A stretch of 64,000 nucleotides of DNA from Hypholoma sublateritium FD-334 SS-4 (Eukaryota > Basidiomycota > Agaricomycetes > Agaricales > Strophariaceae), in NCBI GenBank assembly GCA_000827495.1, contig KN817640.1, positions 1 through 64,000 on the forward strand, read 5' to 3'. The translations under genes and the position numbers were made by a program. The notes below the pieces were generated by a model that saw only the letters and a program-made list of their open reading frames with translations, made no database searches and was not told where the DNA came from. Of this stretch, positions 51,748 to 64,000 are shown piece after piece (the stretch's first letter is position 1; each line of letters starts with the position of its first letter).

Positions 51748-54700
51748 ATGTCAACGACGGTGGACACACTGGACCCTCGCGCAGCTGGAGAAGCGCTCAC
51801 CGGTGCGGTCAAGTGGGACGACGCGGGTGAAGTGGTGAGTTCTCTTCGCTTCCTCGCTTATCGGCGAGCATGTACTACGCCGGCGGACACGTTTTACTTG
51901 CACGGGCAACGAGGCTGAGCTCCATGGGCGGTATGCGTCGAGCCGTGGGCGCCCCATCGCCGTCGTGGCCTCATTTTCTCGTTCGTACTCGTTGCCGTGC
52001 TTGTGGAGGGCGATTTTGCAAGGTTCTTACTTGCCCACTCGCACTCGTGACAAAAAGCCCCCGTATGGCCTACTACGCTCGGATCACATTTCATTCTTTG
52101 TCTTGCTCTGACGTCTACTCGCTCTAGGCTCCAGCGCCACCATCTCGCCGCCCGCATGCACTCGCACAAAAAATGGGACGTCTGGGTCTAGCACTGCGGA
52201 TTCCACGCTCCCGCACGCCAGATCCTGTAGCCCCATATACACCCGGTAGCGCCGCATATACTCACCACCGTGCAGTATCGCACGGCACGCCTGAAACTCT
52301 GATGTACGAGGGCAGAGAGGGAGGCGCGGTACCACCTCGCAGCCCGTACCAATCCGGCGGGGACGGCGCGCGGCATGCGTCGCAGCCCCACCTATTCGGG
52401 GCACTTCGGAGACGCACCGACGAAGAATACGAGGCGGACGAAGGCGAAGAGTGTTCGGATGAGGACACGGAGTGCTCAGACAACGAAGACGAGGCGGCCA
52501 ACGCCGGTACCTCCGGCCCGTCAGGCCTGCGGGCGGGAGGTGTCATTGTCTCAGCCGGCGGCGATCTCGATCAGGCCTCATTGTGTACTGCGCAGAGACA
52601 TCCGCTGCTAGGGGATATGGCTCTGCTTCGCACAACGACGGCGACGAAAACATCACCAACAAGGACGTCGACGATAGTAGCGAAAATCCGGACAGAGACG
52701 ACGCCCGGGATGATCGTGATTGAAGACGAGCACGGCGGGGGCGGGTGGCACAAACACAGCCCGCCGCAGCTCGCGAAGGCCGTGTCTGATGGCGCTGGCG
52801 CCTGCTCTATAAACACACCAACAGAAACATCATCAACACCGTCATCAAACACCACGCACCCCATACCGGGGATCACGCTCACCGTGCCTTCGCACGCGCC
52901 GCGCGTGAAACCCACTCTTGCGCACCGTTTCTCGGCCACTGCCCCACACGTCGAATTGCGCGCGCCGCCGCTGCCCGTGCGCGGACTACCTGCGGCCGTG
53001 CCACTCTCGCGCAGTATCTCGCTTGGAACTTCGTCCGGCTATGGATATGGCACTGCCCATGGAGAGAGAAACGCGGATGCTGTTCCGGATGTCCCCGCGG
53101 ACTCGGAGCGCGTGCGCCGCCGTATAGAAAGGAAGAGGCTGAGCGCCATGCCAGCCTTGCCACGTTGGGGTATAGCAGATTCGGAAGATTGGGGTATAGC
53201 AGATTCGGAAGAGGCGGGCGTGGAGGAAGGGGAGGAAGAAGATGAGGAGGAAGGCGAAGGCGACGAGGAAGGAGAAGGTGGAGACGAAGGCGAAGGTGCA
53301 AGTTTCAGCAGCCATGGGTCAGGCGCGACGGACTTGGAGAGCCCGCAGGGTGGGGAAACCGTGAGCACGGACGCGGAGACGGACACAGACGAGCGCGATG
53401 AGGACCTGCGCGACACTGATTTCAATGGGGAACTGGAATCCGACGCCGCGCCCGCGGGACGCAGTGAATCTCTGCTCGCCACAGACACAGACGCGGAGTA
53501 CGCGTCCGAATACCATACCGCGCACTCGGCGCCGCCGTCGCCACTGCAAACACCAGTGCCGCAGCCCGTGACACCCGCCTTCCTCGCTGCTGCGTCTTCC
53601 ACACCGTCCGCAATGCAGGCGTACGCCACCGCGATGCACGCCGGGCAGACCGCGCAAGCGGCACAGGTGCCTTCATCATCTGCAACGCCGCGCGCTACGC
53701 CCGCCCCAATCCCCGCCTTCCTCGCGGAACCACCCACACCACGCCGCGGGAAAGGCAAGGCGCGCCTGGGGCCTGTCGCCGCGGAGAGCGACTCAGCGTG
53801 GGAGGCGCGCCGCCGCACAGCTGACGCAGGACGCACGCCGATTGCCGAGCGCAGTGCGTTTGGCTTTACGAGCGTTGGCGCGCGCCGCGCGCCCCAGCGA
53901 CCGCCTCTTCCAACGCAGCATCGCGCTCAGCCACCGTCTCCCGCGCGCACACCGCGCCCCGGGGACCAGTTCCGCACGCCAGCGTTCCTTCGCGGTGCGA
54001 GCGCAGGCGTGCCGCCGGTGCCTGTGCTGCCGCCTGGCATGGCGCGTGCACAGTCGTCCCACCATGGTGGCTCGTACGCTTTTGCGTCGCAGCCGGAAGC
54101 ACGCGCGGCACCGAGCGTGCGCCCCGCGCTTTATGCGATGCACCGCGCTTCTCGCAGCCTTGTCGATGTCACCGCAGACGCAAGACGCGCTGCAGTGGTG
54201 CGTGCGGTGCAAGATGGCGAGGCGGCGGCAGAGGAGCACCGACGCTCGGCGTTCATTTCCCAGACGCATGGCAGCCCGACGCTGGCGGAAGTCGCCCGCG
54301 CGCTAGTGTTAGCGCGCGCCGTGGAAGTACGCGCGACGCTCGGGGATGCAAATAGCGATACCCGAGGCCGAGGCGCTGATGCAGAAGCAAGCTCGGGGAC
54401 CGGGCATATCTTCGGGGATCCCCGAAGGGGTGCCAGGGCGGCGGCTGCGGGAGAGAAGCGCGAGACCGCGGGCGCTAAGCCGGCTAGAGAAGAACCCGGT
54501 CCAGCGCTGGGGGCGGAAGACGCGATTTATAACCCCCGCAGCAGCAATACCACCAGCACTTCGATTTCCCTCGTCTCATCTACTGCTCCGTCTGCGGATG
54601 CAGCTTCACAGGAAGCGATGGGCAACACCCCGTCGGCGCCTATGTTCGCTCAGGGTGTGACCTTGAACCTTGTTGGCGACTCTGTCTACCATGGTACAGG

Positions 54701-56796
54701 GCAGGTCGAGCTGAGCATGCGCACGAGCATGGCACCGCCGTACGATGCACTCGCATATCCGCTGCGTCGCCGTCGCTCGCTGCCGTCGTTCTCTGCACCA
54801 GACGCTGCCCCACCCCCATACCCAGCGCTCGAGATGGAGGGTCTCGCTGGAGCACCCAGCGGCAGTCTGTGGAGCACGCGCGCAGATACATCGCACGACG
54901 CAACCCATGACTCGGACGACGAGCACCACGACCCACACGACATCCTCGGCGCCGCGAACACACATCCCGATGCGCACCTCATCGGGCGCCCCACCGCGAC
55001 GTCCGCTTTCAGCTCCGCCCGCGCGGCTCCGATTGCACCCCGCGACGACGAGGGGCGCGAAACACTCCCTCCATATTCGAACGCGGTGTACCTCCGCGCG
55101 GAAATGCCCCGGAAAGCTGAGTTCGCAGCGCCGGGCGTGCCCGCGAAGGACCGCAAGTGGCGCCGGGTCGTCATCGTGCTCGAGGGTACCGCTCTGCGGA
55201 TTTATCGCGCGCATGCGGGGGGGAGCACCGCCGCACGGCTTGGCGCGTGGTGGGAGAATACGGTGGGCGCGGGTGACCGCGGTGCGACCGCGCCGACGAA
55301 GACGGCGGCGTTTGCGCACGGTGGCAGTGGCGTTGTGCGACTCGATGCGGGAGCGAGCAGGCTGAGCGGCGAGGGCCGCGCGGGAAGGCCGGATGTGGAC
55401 CCGCTAAGTCAGACAGCGCGCGCGGCTGAACGCGAGCAGGAGGCGCGTGCTGATATCGAGCGTGAGGCCGCGCGCGCGCGCAAGCGTAGTGAGGTGGGTG
55501 GGGACGGACCACCGGTCCTTGAGCGCTCGAGCCCCGCGCAGAGCCCGGCGCGGAGCACGTTCACGCCGACGCAGAGCACATTCACGCCGACGCATAGGCA
55601 CACCCGAAGCATGCCGCACGCAGGCCCGCCGGAGGACGCACCGCCAAGTACTCCAGGGATGCCGAGGCGCAACCCGCTGTCGCTCGCCGTACACTTGCTC
55701 AAGCCTGCATCGACATCGTCCGCGTCGCTCTCGCCAGCGTCCGCGCGCAGGGGCCATAGCCGCGCACGCAGCGACGCACCACCGCGGAGCGCGAGTCCGG
55801 ATAGCCAAAGCCACAGCGCCGCGCCCAAGAATAGTAGTCAGTCGCACTCGCCAGCCCACAGTCACCGGCACAGCAGCAGCCACAGCCACAGCCCTGCGCC
55901 TGCCCACGGTCTCAGCGCGATGCACGCGCTTGCGTCGGGGAGTGTCGCGCTGCTCAGTCTCGGTCTTGCACGATCGCGTGCTGGGTCGCCTGCGCGGTCT
56001 CACTCGCGCGCAGACTCACTCGCGGATGAGGCTAGCTCTACACGGCGCTCTCACTCACGGTCACGGTCGCGCTCGCCTTCACGCACACTTACGACACCAT
56101 CGACGTCTGTGTACGAGCGCTCGCGGCCGGGAACGCCTGTGCCAGGTTCGGGCTCGTCGACGCTTGGGTCTGGATCTTCTGTTGTGTCTGCGACCGCAGT
56201 GGATACCGCAAGAAAAAGTACGGGGAAAACGATGGACAAGGGCAAAGTAAAAGCGCGTGTGCCGGCCGACGACCGTCCAGACCCGACCGACTTGCTACAC
56301 GAGTACACGATGCAGTACGCGGAGAGCGGACTCGGCGCGGACTACTTCAAACGGCGTAATGTGATTCGCGTGCGCGTCGAGGGCGAGCAGTTCCTCCTGC
56401 AGGCGGACGGCGTCGAGATGGTTGTCGAGTGGATCGAGGTCCGTCTTCTCTGCAATTCAATTTCCTGTTTAATGTACTGACTCGCGTTTCGGTTCGCAGG
56501 CTCTGCAGGCAGCAGCGAATATCGCTCTGGACCTTGACGTACGGCCAATGCCGCGCGGGCCGATCTTCCCTCGGTGCGCCTCTCCTTTTACCTTGCACAC
56601 CTCCCGCTAATACTAATTGAGCAGACGACGACGACGACGACGCGTGGCCGTTGCTACTAATGGCACTGCTTTAGGCACAACCGCTTCAGCCCATGCAGGG
56701 GCCTCCGGGTCGACAAGCGGTGCTGTGTCGCCGACGGGGCAGACGCCGGTGTCGGCGACATTCCTCGCAGCGCCGCTCGCTCGTGTGCGGCGGTGA
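51748..56796 (+). CDS. large disordered protein with a split PH domain
   Basis: Four exons (51748-51834, 52128-56438, 56500-56573, 56625-56796) give 1547 residues. Most of the chain is low-complexity: an acidic run (residues ~85-115 and 375-400), then Ala/Pro/Ser/Arg-rich regions. A 24-base direct repeat at 53164-53211 encodes two copies of WGIADSE. The pleckstrin homology domain is in two parts. Residues ~1016-1065 carry [11 protein letters not shown] and [20 protein letters not shown]. After about 350 residues of Ser/His/Arg-rich insert, residues ~1414-1500 complete it with [38 protein letters not shown] and [20 protein letters not shown], followed by an Arg run. Similar split-PH proteins are common in basidiomycetes and presumably bind phosphoinositides at membranes. 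No catalytic domain is seen. Confidence 0.85.
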
Positions 56797-57585
56797 TTTG
56801 TGCTCAATGCTAACCTACCACCGTCGCATGAGTTGCTGTTATGACCCAACAGCGCTCTCGATGTGCACTGATTTCTTTTTTTCCCCTTCATTTCTATTCT
56901 GCTCTGCTTTGTACACGATCTACATCTACATCTCTCAACGGCTAGGATCAGCGTATACACGTATTTAGACTGTATCCCATATCTCCCCTCGTCGACAGCA
57001 TTACATACTATCATCTCATTGCTTTTACATCATTTTCATTACAGCAACGATCGCGCTACTTCCAAGCCGCTAAATCCTTTCGTAAATTATGGACATGCAC
57101 CCGCTAGTGGCAGCAGTCTTTCATGACGACTATTAAGTACCATAAACTTCTAGTGTGCAAGGCAGAATAAATTTACATTAACATTCATTCGGCAATCGAC
57201 ATGCCAAGCTGAACGAGCGTAAATGCAGAAAATCACTGAGATCCCGATGGATGAGATTACGAGAGTGGCATCCGTCAATGTTCCCTGATAGTATCACTTC
57301 TTACTAAGTGCTGGAGTTACTTATGTAGTATTCCAGTGGTTTTGACGTGAACAATGTGTGATATAAAATGAGATGTACATATGTACTGAAGTCCAAATGC
57401 ACTCTTCCACCCATCTATTCGGCTTGTTATTCCGAATGGAAGGTCTAAAACATGCAGCCATGCTCGAGGGCGCGTTGCGACCCAAATAAAAATCGTGTAC
57501 TTTTCATATCCGTCGTGTAGTCATAGACAGGATGCATACCAGCTGGCGGTGCGTAATATCATCAAAGCCGCCAGCATCTAGCATG
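56797..57585. other. intergenic between convergent genes
   Basis: This holds the 3' region of the PH gene and the tail of the MFS gene. I see nothing else. Confidence 0.6.
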
Positions 57586-60058
57586 TTACCGCCGTGTGAG
57601 TGGGTTCCGTGCGCGCAGCTCCTCGCCCTTGAGATAGATCCATATTGGAAACGGGATGCCCAAGACCGCCGCGATGCCAGCAAGAAGCTACATTGTGAAT
57701 TAGGATATTGAACGGTGATGGATGTCTGAAATGCACATGCCGTATTACCGCCCCCTTCGCCGAGTGCGTCGAACATCTGCTTGCCAAAGAGTGGGAAGGC
57801 GAACCCGAGAACCGAGCGGAACACCTAGGAGGACAGAACAGGTCAGCTTTTTTTGGCGACAAGCTAACAATACAAGTTGGCTTACGGCAGCGGCCGAGAC
57901 TGCGCTGGCAGCGTATTCAAAGGCGTCGATCAGATAAAGTTGGATGGGGAGACTGCACGAGAATTGGTCAGTGGGCAGCTCGCGATCCGCGGGCATAACA
58001 TACTAAGTGGTCATGAATGCTGCGCAGGAGGCGGTGGAGTTAGATATATCACAGCCGCTTGACACCGACGCTGGCACACACCAAAGCCGAAGATTCCAGA
58101 ACCGATGATGGGCATGATCCAATGTATTTTTTCCTGCGCCGACCAGCCAAACCACCTACACGGAAGGCAAAATCAATTATGATTCTGCCAGGTGATTCGA
58201 AGCACGTGGAACGAGACTTACAACAGGCCAATGGGCACCAGGATCGCTCCAACAAATAATGCCGGGATGCGCATCTCTGGCTTGCCTTTCCCACCGTTTT
58301 TGTCAGCCAGCTGAAAAATGTGCAAGCGGTGAGAATTATAGGCTTGGAGCGAATCGAACAGTCCCTACCGTCTTATATATCCTGTCTGCGAATTTGGCGC
58401 CAACCAACGTCGCGGAGATAAATCCAATGCCCAGGCCGAGATACACCAGTCCTCCAACGCCCGCTCCAAACCCATATGTTTCACTGAAGAAATCTAGAAC
58501 GCGGCGGAGTCAACGCAACGTCCCGAAGCTGTCATGGAGAGAGCAAGCAGGCAGTACGTACCGGCAAAAGTCGAGAACATCAGATAGTAAATCCCTGTTT
58601 GAAATATCACCCGTCAGAGGACCGAAGACCGGGTAACATTGTTGCGCCGCGGAGAACACACCATATACGCTATTTTCAACGCACAAGTGGGCATGATTAA
58701 TAGGGGGATCGGTGCAGAAGGCATGCGTAGGCCACTCACAATGCCATGAATGCGCTGAGAATAAAGCAAATGAAGCTTCGCGTGAGGAGAATCACGGGTC
58801 GAGTGAGGTTATCATATAGGACCTGCAGCTTTTCGCGGGTCGTTTGCTGAGATGCTGAAGCCGCGCGCGCAGCCGCCTCGGGATCCGCGGCAAGACGCTT
58901 GTGCTCGCGACGCTTTTGGATCACCGGTCCGTATGTTTCGCGTAACAGCGGAAGGGCGACGACACTCGCGACGCCACAAGTCACTGAACATGATCGGTTT
59001 TGCTTAGCGGCGCACACGGAAGGTGGGGGGAGACCAGGGACTCACAGGCGATGGCGATGAACACCCATTTTATTCCACCTGCAGCAGTGATGAATCCGCC
59101 TGCAACCGGGCCAATTGCCGGTCCTGAGAGAATAGGGCATTAGATACCCGAAGGGAGAACATTGTCCGACATACCGAGCAATGGTCCTAAGCTAAAAAGC
59201 GCCATAGCCGAAGCCCGATCTCGTTCTGAGAAAAGGTCGCTCACAACGCCTCCACCGATTGCAATAGGGGCACTGCCAGAGAAGCCAGCTGAATGATCGT
59301 CAATAACAGACGCGGAACACAATTTGAATAGGATCTTACTCATGAAGCGAAAGGCAATCAGCGAGCCTACAGTTGGCGACCAAGCACACCCGAGACTGAA
59401 GCCCAAAGTAAACACATTCGCGATGTGCATGATCTTTGGCACAATTAAACTTCCATCGAAATGAATAACAGTCATCAACTTACCCACTTCCTACCATACA
59501 TTTCTGATAGAGGGCCCAGTACTAGAGGCTAGAAGAACAACATTGATTACTTCTGGCGGATTTAACAGGGGAATGGAGACGAACCGCGAGGGCGAAAGAA
59601 ATCAAGAATATACTCAGCGTCAGAGCCGTAACGGTTGGACTTGTTATATTATATTTCGCAGCAACCTCCGGCAGTCCAGGTGCCATCATAGAGCTAGCGA
59701 GGGGCGGTATCAGGGTATAAAACGATACCTACGCAATGATTCAGCTCGTGGAAGAAATCTGGTTAAAAGAAATGGTACCCACCACCAGCATTGAAGTCCA
59801 TTTGCGTAGCCCTGACCAGTTTCTAGCATTTTCAGGATCGGTAGCCCAATCGTCACTCTCATTCACCTCCTCAGCCTTCTCTGTCGCCTCATCCTTCTTC
59901 AGAAATGCAGAATCTCTTGCGCCGGATACGGCGTGGGCAGTCGCCAGTGATGCACCGTCTGAGCGCTCTTGCGAAAGAGTTGAGGTCTTCGACAGCGAGT
60001 TGTGCTTGGAGCGCTTAGGGTCCTGGACAGTGGCTACAGCCTCTGCTTTTTCATCCAT
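57586..60058 (-). CDS. MFS transporter, DHA1 drug/polyamine type
   Basis: This is a plasma-membrane proton antiporter of the major facilitator superfamily. The start at 60058 gives a long polar cytosolic N-terminus (MDEKAEAVATVQDP...), with the family signature WATDPENARNWSGLRKW directly before helix 1. Motif A, VLGPLSEMYGRKW, follows helix 2. Motif C-like GPAIGPVAGGFI sits in helix 5. The central cytosolic loop contains LRETYGPVIQKRREHKRLAA. The second half continues through many short exons (FFSETYGFGAGVGGLVYLGL, ALFVGAILVPIGLL, WFGWSAQEKIHWIMP) to the C-terminus LKGEELRARNPLTRR with the stop at 57586. About 12 helices. The group exports drugs, polyamines or toxic metabolites, so it could serve the nearby oxidoreductases, although the 7.5 kb distance weakens that link. 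Confidence 0.9.
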
Positions 60059-61251
60059 GGCGAAACGTGAAGAAAATGTGGAGGAAGCAGCAAGGGAAGC
60101 ACTAGAAGGCAGAACGTACGAATCCTTTTATGTAGCACTTGTGGAAATTCCAGTGGACCCTGGGCAAAAATAGATCCCCAACCCCTTCATCTGGACGAAG
60201 ATCCCGAAATTTCTGGCGGCTCGGTGCGGACTGCACACTCTGATAATCTTGATGTCCGATGTCATCGCGGAGCATGACGCAGTAGATATTGCGTGGTGTA
60301 TTTTCCGAATTCTGTCTACCTTTCTGTCAAAAGGTTTCTGCGCGACTTAAGTAACTTATGATCACTAGTGACGATATTAGATTGGTTCTTTGCAAACCTA
60401 CCACGATATTTCATATCGATATCGATATATGATACCTCCCGTCCACCGTCCTGTATTGGTCCTGTACAAATAGTTTCAAATCAAACTTTGCTTGGTGTGA
60501 AATGGGACCACGCACCAAGTCTCGAGATTGAGATAGAAACAATATTTAGAATGGTCCGTTGTCACGTAAACGGAGAAATTGGAGTGTATGGAGATGCAAT
60601 GATGTCCTTGTATGATATGTAGAGCGCCTTATCCTCCGCTGCCGCGTGCCAATGACGAGATATGGGTGACCCGAGTCACAGCTGCTCGAATTTTAAGGTC
60701 ATAGGTCAGGCTGAATAACGATAGCGGGAGCTTTTCAGCTGTGCATGCGGGATAGATGGCCGAAGTATTTTGAACAGCCGAATATCCACCAATTTGCGTG
60801 GGGAGGTTCGCATCTGCCATGTACGCAATGCGCATTAATGTTGCATGCGAATGCAGCAACCTTTTCGTACGCTGGTACGCGGCCTCATTGCACAATGCAG
60901 AGTGATCCTTCGGCGGAATATGATGGGCATTCACACACGAACCCAGAAATAGGCTATGTTTTAGAGGTTTTAGCTTTTTATTTCTAGTAGGGCGAAGTAG
61001 GACGACTTTCTACCTTTCGCGTTGCAAGCAAACTTGCTCGTTCCAGACGAGCGACAAGCAGAGCTCTTGAGCTTATCCCATAAGCTCAGAGCAAGCCCTT
61101 TCCTAGGAAGGTGAAAAGATACGTTGAAGTAGTTGGAGGTCTGGCACAGATTCAAGCAAGATTCAAGCAATAGCGAATGTTCGAACGTTGATTGAATTGG
61201 GAAAACAGCGCTGAGAATGTATTGATTACATAAATTCATATTACATCCAGG
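60059..61251. other. intergenic
   Basis: Promoter side of the MFS gene, then sequence with no supported gene. Short frames at 60368-60622 and 60629-61239 show no family. The palindromic GATATCGATATCGATAT lies near 60415-60430. Confidence 0.5.
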
Positions 61252-61372
61252 GGTGAGATGGCCGAGCGGTCTAAGGCGCCAGACTAAGGATCAGAGCATT
61301 TGTTGCTCGTCATTAACTGTTTCAACGGTTATCTGGTCCTCCGGGGCGTGGGTTCGAATCCCACTCTCATCA
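61252..61372 (+). tRNA. tRNA-Leu(AAG) with a 41-base intron
   Basis: Both exons (61252-61289 and 61331-61372) are identical base for base to the minus-strand copy at 5375-5503. The acceptor stem GGTGAGA/TCTCATC, anticodon loop CTAAGGA (anticodon AAG), long variable arm and T-arm GGGTTCGAATCCC are all present. The intron (61290-61330) starts with the same ATCAGAGCA and then diverges, and is 8 bases shorter. The trailer AAATATTTTGC is also shared with the other copy and includes the T-run terminator. Confidence 0.95.
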
Positions 61373-61544
61373 AATATTTTGCATAATTCTCCGCCTTTTC
61401 TTGCATCATTTTTGCATCATCTGTTATTGTTAACATTCAATGCTCCTGGGCTTTCGAAGTACTTAGCTTTCTATCGCAAACCGATTTGTTTTCTTTAGGC
61501 CGACCATCTATCTCTGAACCACTAGCCGAGATTCATCGGGAGCT

Positions 61545-64000
61545 ATGAAATTCGCTCAGCAAGTACTTTATATATGATCATTTTCCCTTGTGCTAAGTTC
61601 ATTCATCAGATACTTACGCGACACACAGGTAGATCTCTCTCCGGTCACCACTGTATCCCTTGTTAACTCAGGATCGACTGTTCGCTTTAGACTCCAGAGT
61701 GGAAGAAAGCTTATATGTGCGCCATTTGCAGCATTGCGTAGACGAATGCCATCCCTCATCCCGAACTTGCCAGAGACTACCGAGGCATTAAGAAGCGTAT
61801 AACAGCGATACGAAACACTCAGCAAGGAACGGGCTTTCATGTATCATCCAATGAGGACTCTCAAGATGAAACGCCGTCCCCCCCGAACGCGCCTCGAGCA
61901 TCCGACGTGGATTCTGACGAATTTGAACGGCCAGAAGAGTATGTTCTGAACCAGACTTCTTCACGGGACAAGGATGTTCGCGGCGATGCGAATAGTCAGG
62001 CTGGGGCACCGAAGTCGAATGCATCCGGCAGAGGGAAGGGTTCATTTGGGATTCCGAGCTTAGTGACACGAGGGAAAAGCTTTTCGAGCATAAGTTAGTC
62101 TTCTACCTTTTGATAATGCGCTAGAATCGCTTATCCCTCACTTCACAGTGGGATCGAATAGCCTACCACAGCGACGACAAACAGTCCAAACAAACCCGCT
62201 GGCCGCCCTCCCACTCCATGAACTCCTCGAGCAACTATCACCGCAGGAGGTATCATTTTTCACGATGCTCGACGCGCAGCTCGACAAAGTGGAGTCCTTT
62301 TACCTCGCGCGAGAGAAGGAGATGCTTGCGCGTGGACATACCCTGAAAGTACAACTCGACGAACTTCATGACCATCGACGACTTTTTCTTGTACGTGGAG
62401 CATTTCCCATTTCCTGAATCCTTCGTTAATTAAATAAAAATAGAACAAACGTCCGAAGGAGACATGGGGCATGGTTGCTTTAGCGTCACTCCGAAACTTC
62501 ATTGGATTATATCCCCCCATCAAATTACCCTCCAAAAGGGAGTTACAGCAGAAAGCCCAAGCTTTTCCCATAGATGCTGTAGGTTGCGTATCTGTTGCGA
62601 CGTTCAATCCCACTCGTTCAACTTCATTGCGTCTGACATTCATCCCTCATTTCAGAAAGGAAAAACATCCAATAATTCCGAACCTTCGAACATCAACACC
62701 GGGGGGACTTTGAACCGTGCTTCCGGAGCGCAAGCCACTTTCCAATTTTTGCCTTCGATGCAAGCTCTTGGAAAACGAAGGGACGTGGAAGATTCAAACG
62801 GCCAGTCGTCCGATGACGACAAATCTCCAGATGAACATCACAACGTCTACAAGATTCCCCTTTCTGCTGATCCAGATAGCTACCTTTACGCGAAGAGGAA
62901 ATTAAAGAAGGCGGTTATTGAGCACTATCGGTGAGTGGTTCAATGCCCTTTACACGCTTGACTGCATTTGCTCTCGGAGCACTCGGAGTCGTCACTCACT
63001 GTTGTTTTTAGCGGTTTGGAAGTGTTACACAATTATCGAGTGGGTCAGTTTTATTGACCTATGATTGACCAAGGGCTGATCAACGTGGACAGATTCTCAA
63101 CATCACGGGATTCCGCAAAGCTCTGAAGAAATTTGAGAAAGTGACGAAGGTTCGCATCATTTTCTCAAGATACGCTAGGCCGTTGGTTCCTTATGCTAGA
63201 GGCAGATACCTGTACAACACCAGTATATGACGGAAAAGGTACGCCTAAAGCCATTGAGAACAATGTCCAGACATGTTCAATGCCCATGTAAAGGTCGAAA
63301 AGAGTGCATTCGCCTCCGACACCTCTATCCGCCAGATGATGACGCAGATGGAGGATATGTATGCCACATCTTTCGGTATGCACCCCTCGCTGAAACGTTG
63401 GTCGGAGTCTTGAACATCATTGCCCATACCGTAGTTCGTGGCAACAAAAAAAAGGCGATGAAGCGCCTACGCGTTGGGAACAACGCAAAAAACCATCATT
63501 TCAGTTCGTTCAGAGCAGGTCTTGTATTGGGCCTTGCGCTGCCTGCATTTGTCGATGGAATGGTTAAAGGTAATCTCATTCATGATAATGAATATACTCG
63601 TGTGCTAAGCGTTTTATTTAACTATCAGCCTTTCAGCCTGAAACTCACGAAGCACTCCCACAATGGAATGTCCTACTTTACATATATGGCATATTGCTTG
63701 TGCCGCTGCTATTCTCATTCCTTGTAGGCCTCAACCTGCTGGTATGGGCGGATTCTCGGATTAATTATGTGTTCATCTTCGGTGAGGCCAACTTTGAATT
63801 ATATTTACATCATGCAAGCTCTGATCCCGCGGACATTGTCAGAGCTTGACGTGCTCACCCAAATCGGTCCCCCGGCGTATTTCGAGGTAAGTTTCTTCCC
63901 TCGCGGCCTCTTGCACTTGATCTCAGTTTTTTTCGCTCTCAGACTCCTGCCATCCTCCTCGCGGCGCTCTCTTATGCTTTCTGGTTGTCCTTCTCGCTGA
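61545..64000 (+). CDS. SYG1: SYG1/XPR1-type SPX-EXS phosphate exporter (5' part)
   Basis: This is a membrane protein with an N-terminal inositol-polyphosphate-sensing SPX domain and a C-terminal EXS domain. The start MKFAQYLRDTQTPEWKKAYI-DYRGIKKRI is diagnostic. It is built from exons 61545-61558, 61610-61628, 61691-61716 and 61774-62093. The first intron (61559-61609) only works with a GC donor (GCAAGT). Further SPX elements follow: EVSFFTMLDAQLDKVESFYL, REKEMLARGHTLKVQL, YLYAKRKLKKAVIEHYRGLE and NITGFRKALKKFEKVTK, with a polar insert (about 62640-62860) between. The EXS part begins with MKRLRVGNN, GLVLGLALPAFVDG, LNLLVWADSRINYVFIF and ALIPRTLSELDVLT. The gene is cut at the right window edge. 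Exon joins around 62400-62640 and 63150-63440 are approximate. Confidence 0.88.

Noticed and set aside
53039..56003. Long antisense and alternate frames in the PH gene region
   Set aside because: GC-rich low-complexity coding sequence leaves few stops in all frames; only the plus-strand frame with the PH domain has family support.

Overview
The window is nuclear DNA from a filamentous basidiomycete, most likely a wood-decaying Agaricomycete. The evidence is intron-dense genes (mostly 45-70 base GT-AG introns, several micro-exons), two AA9 lytic polysaccharide monooxygenases, a fungal cytochrome P450, a basidiomycete-type seven-helix protein, a secreted-type GMC oxidoreductase, an Atg11-type scaffold and a split-PH protein. 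All gene models here were spliced by eye from reading frames and splice consensus; nothing was confirmed by transcripts or searches. Isolated N bases in the first kilobase mark lower-quality sequence.

Left part (1-13.0 kb): 3' end of an unrecognised gene, a degenerate tandem repeat of ~100-120 bases, a P450 on the minus strand, a tRNA-Leu(AAG) with an intron, two tandem AA9 LPMO genes with the same exon plan and the same TATA-to-ATG spacing, and a DUF1769 gene.

Centre (14.6-29.5 kb): a Ran1/Sks1-like kinase, an unrecognised minus-strand gene, complex I subunit NDUFB7 (twin CX9C), an F-box-like protein, the large autophagy scaffold Atg11, and an MFS sugar transporter whose promoter carries CreA/Mig1-like sites. 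A gene-poor stretch of nearly 7 kb follows (29.5-36.2 kb), with only fragments of coherent coding sequence on the minus strand.

Right part (36.2-64 kb): protein phosphatase 1 catalytic subunit, a seven-helix membrane protein, then four oxidoreductases within 8 kb in alternating orientation (GMC oxidase, aldo-keto reductase, berberine-bridge-type flavoprotein, short-chain dehydrogenase). Next come a 1547-residue protein with a PH domain split by a long low-complexity insert, a DHA1-type drug/polyamine MFS transporter, a second tRNA-Leu(AAG) nearly identical to the first, and the 5' part of a SYG1/XPR1 phosphate-exporter gene cut by the window end.

Together the accessory genes suit lignocellulose attack and aromatic or xenobiotic handling (LPMOs, P450, GMC/AKR redox pair, BBE, SDR, sugar and drug transporters). 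They are interleaved with conserved housekeeping genes (PP1, NDUFB7, Atg11, SYG1, kinase). The most interesting candidates are the four-enzyme redox cluster, the three consecutive micro-exons plus GC-AG intron at the start of SYG1, the altered I-helix of the P450, and the unresolved exon junction in Atg11.
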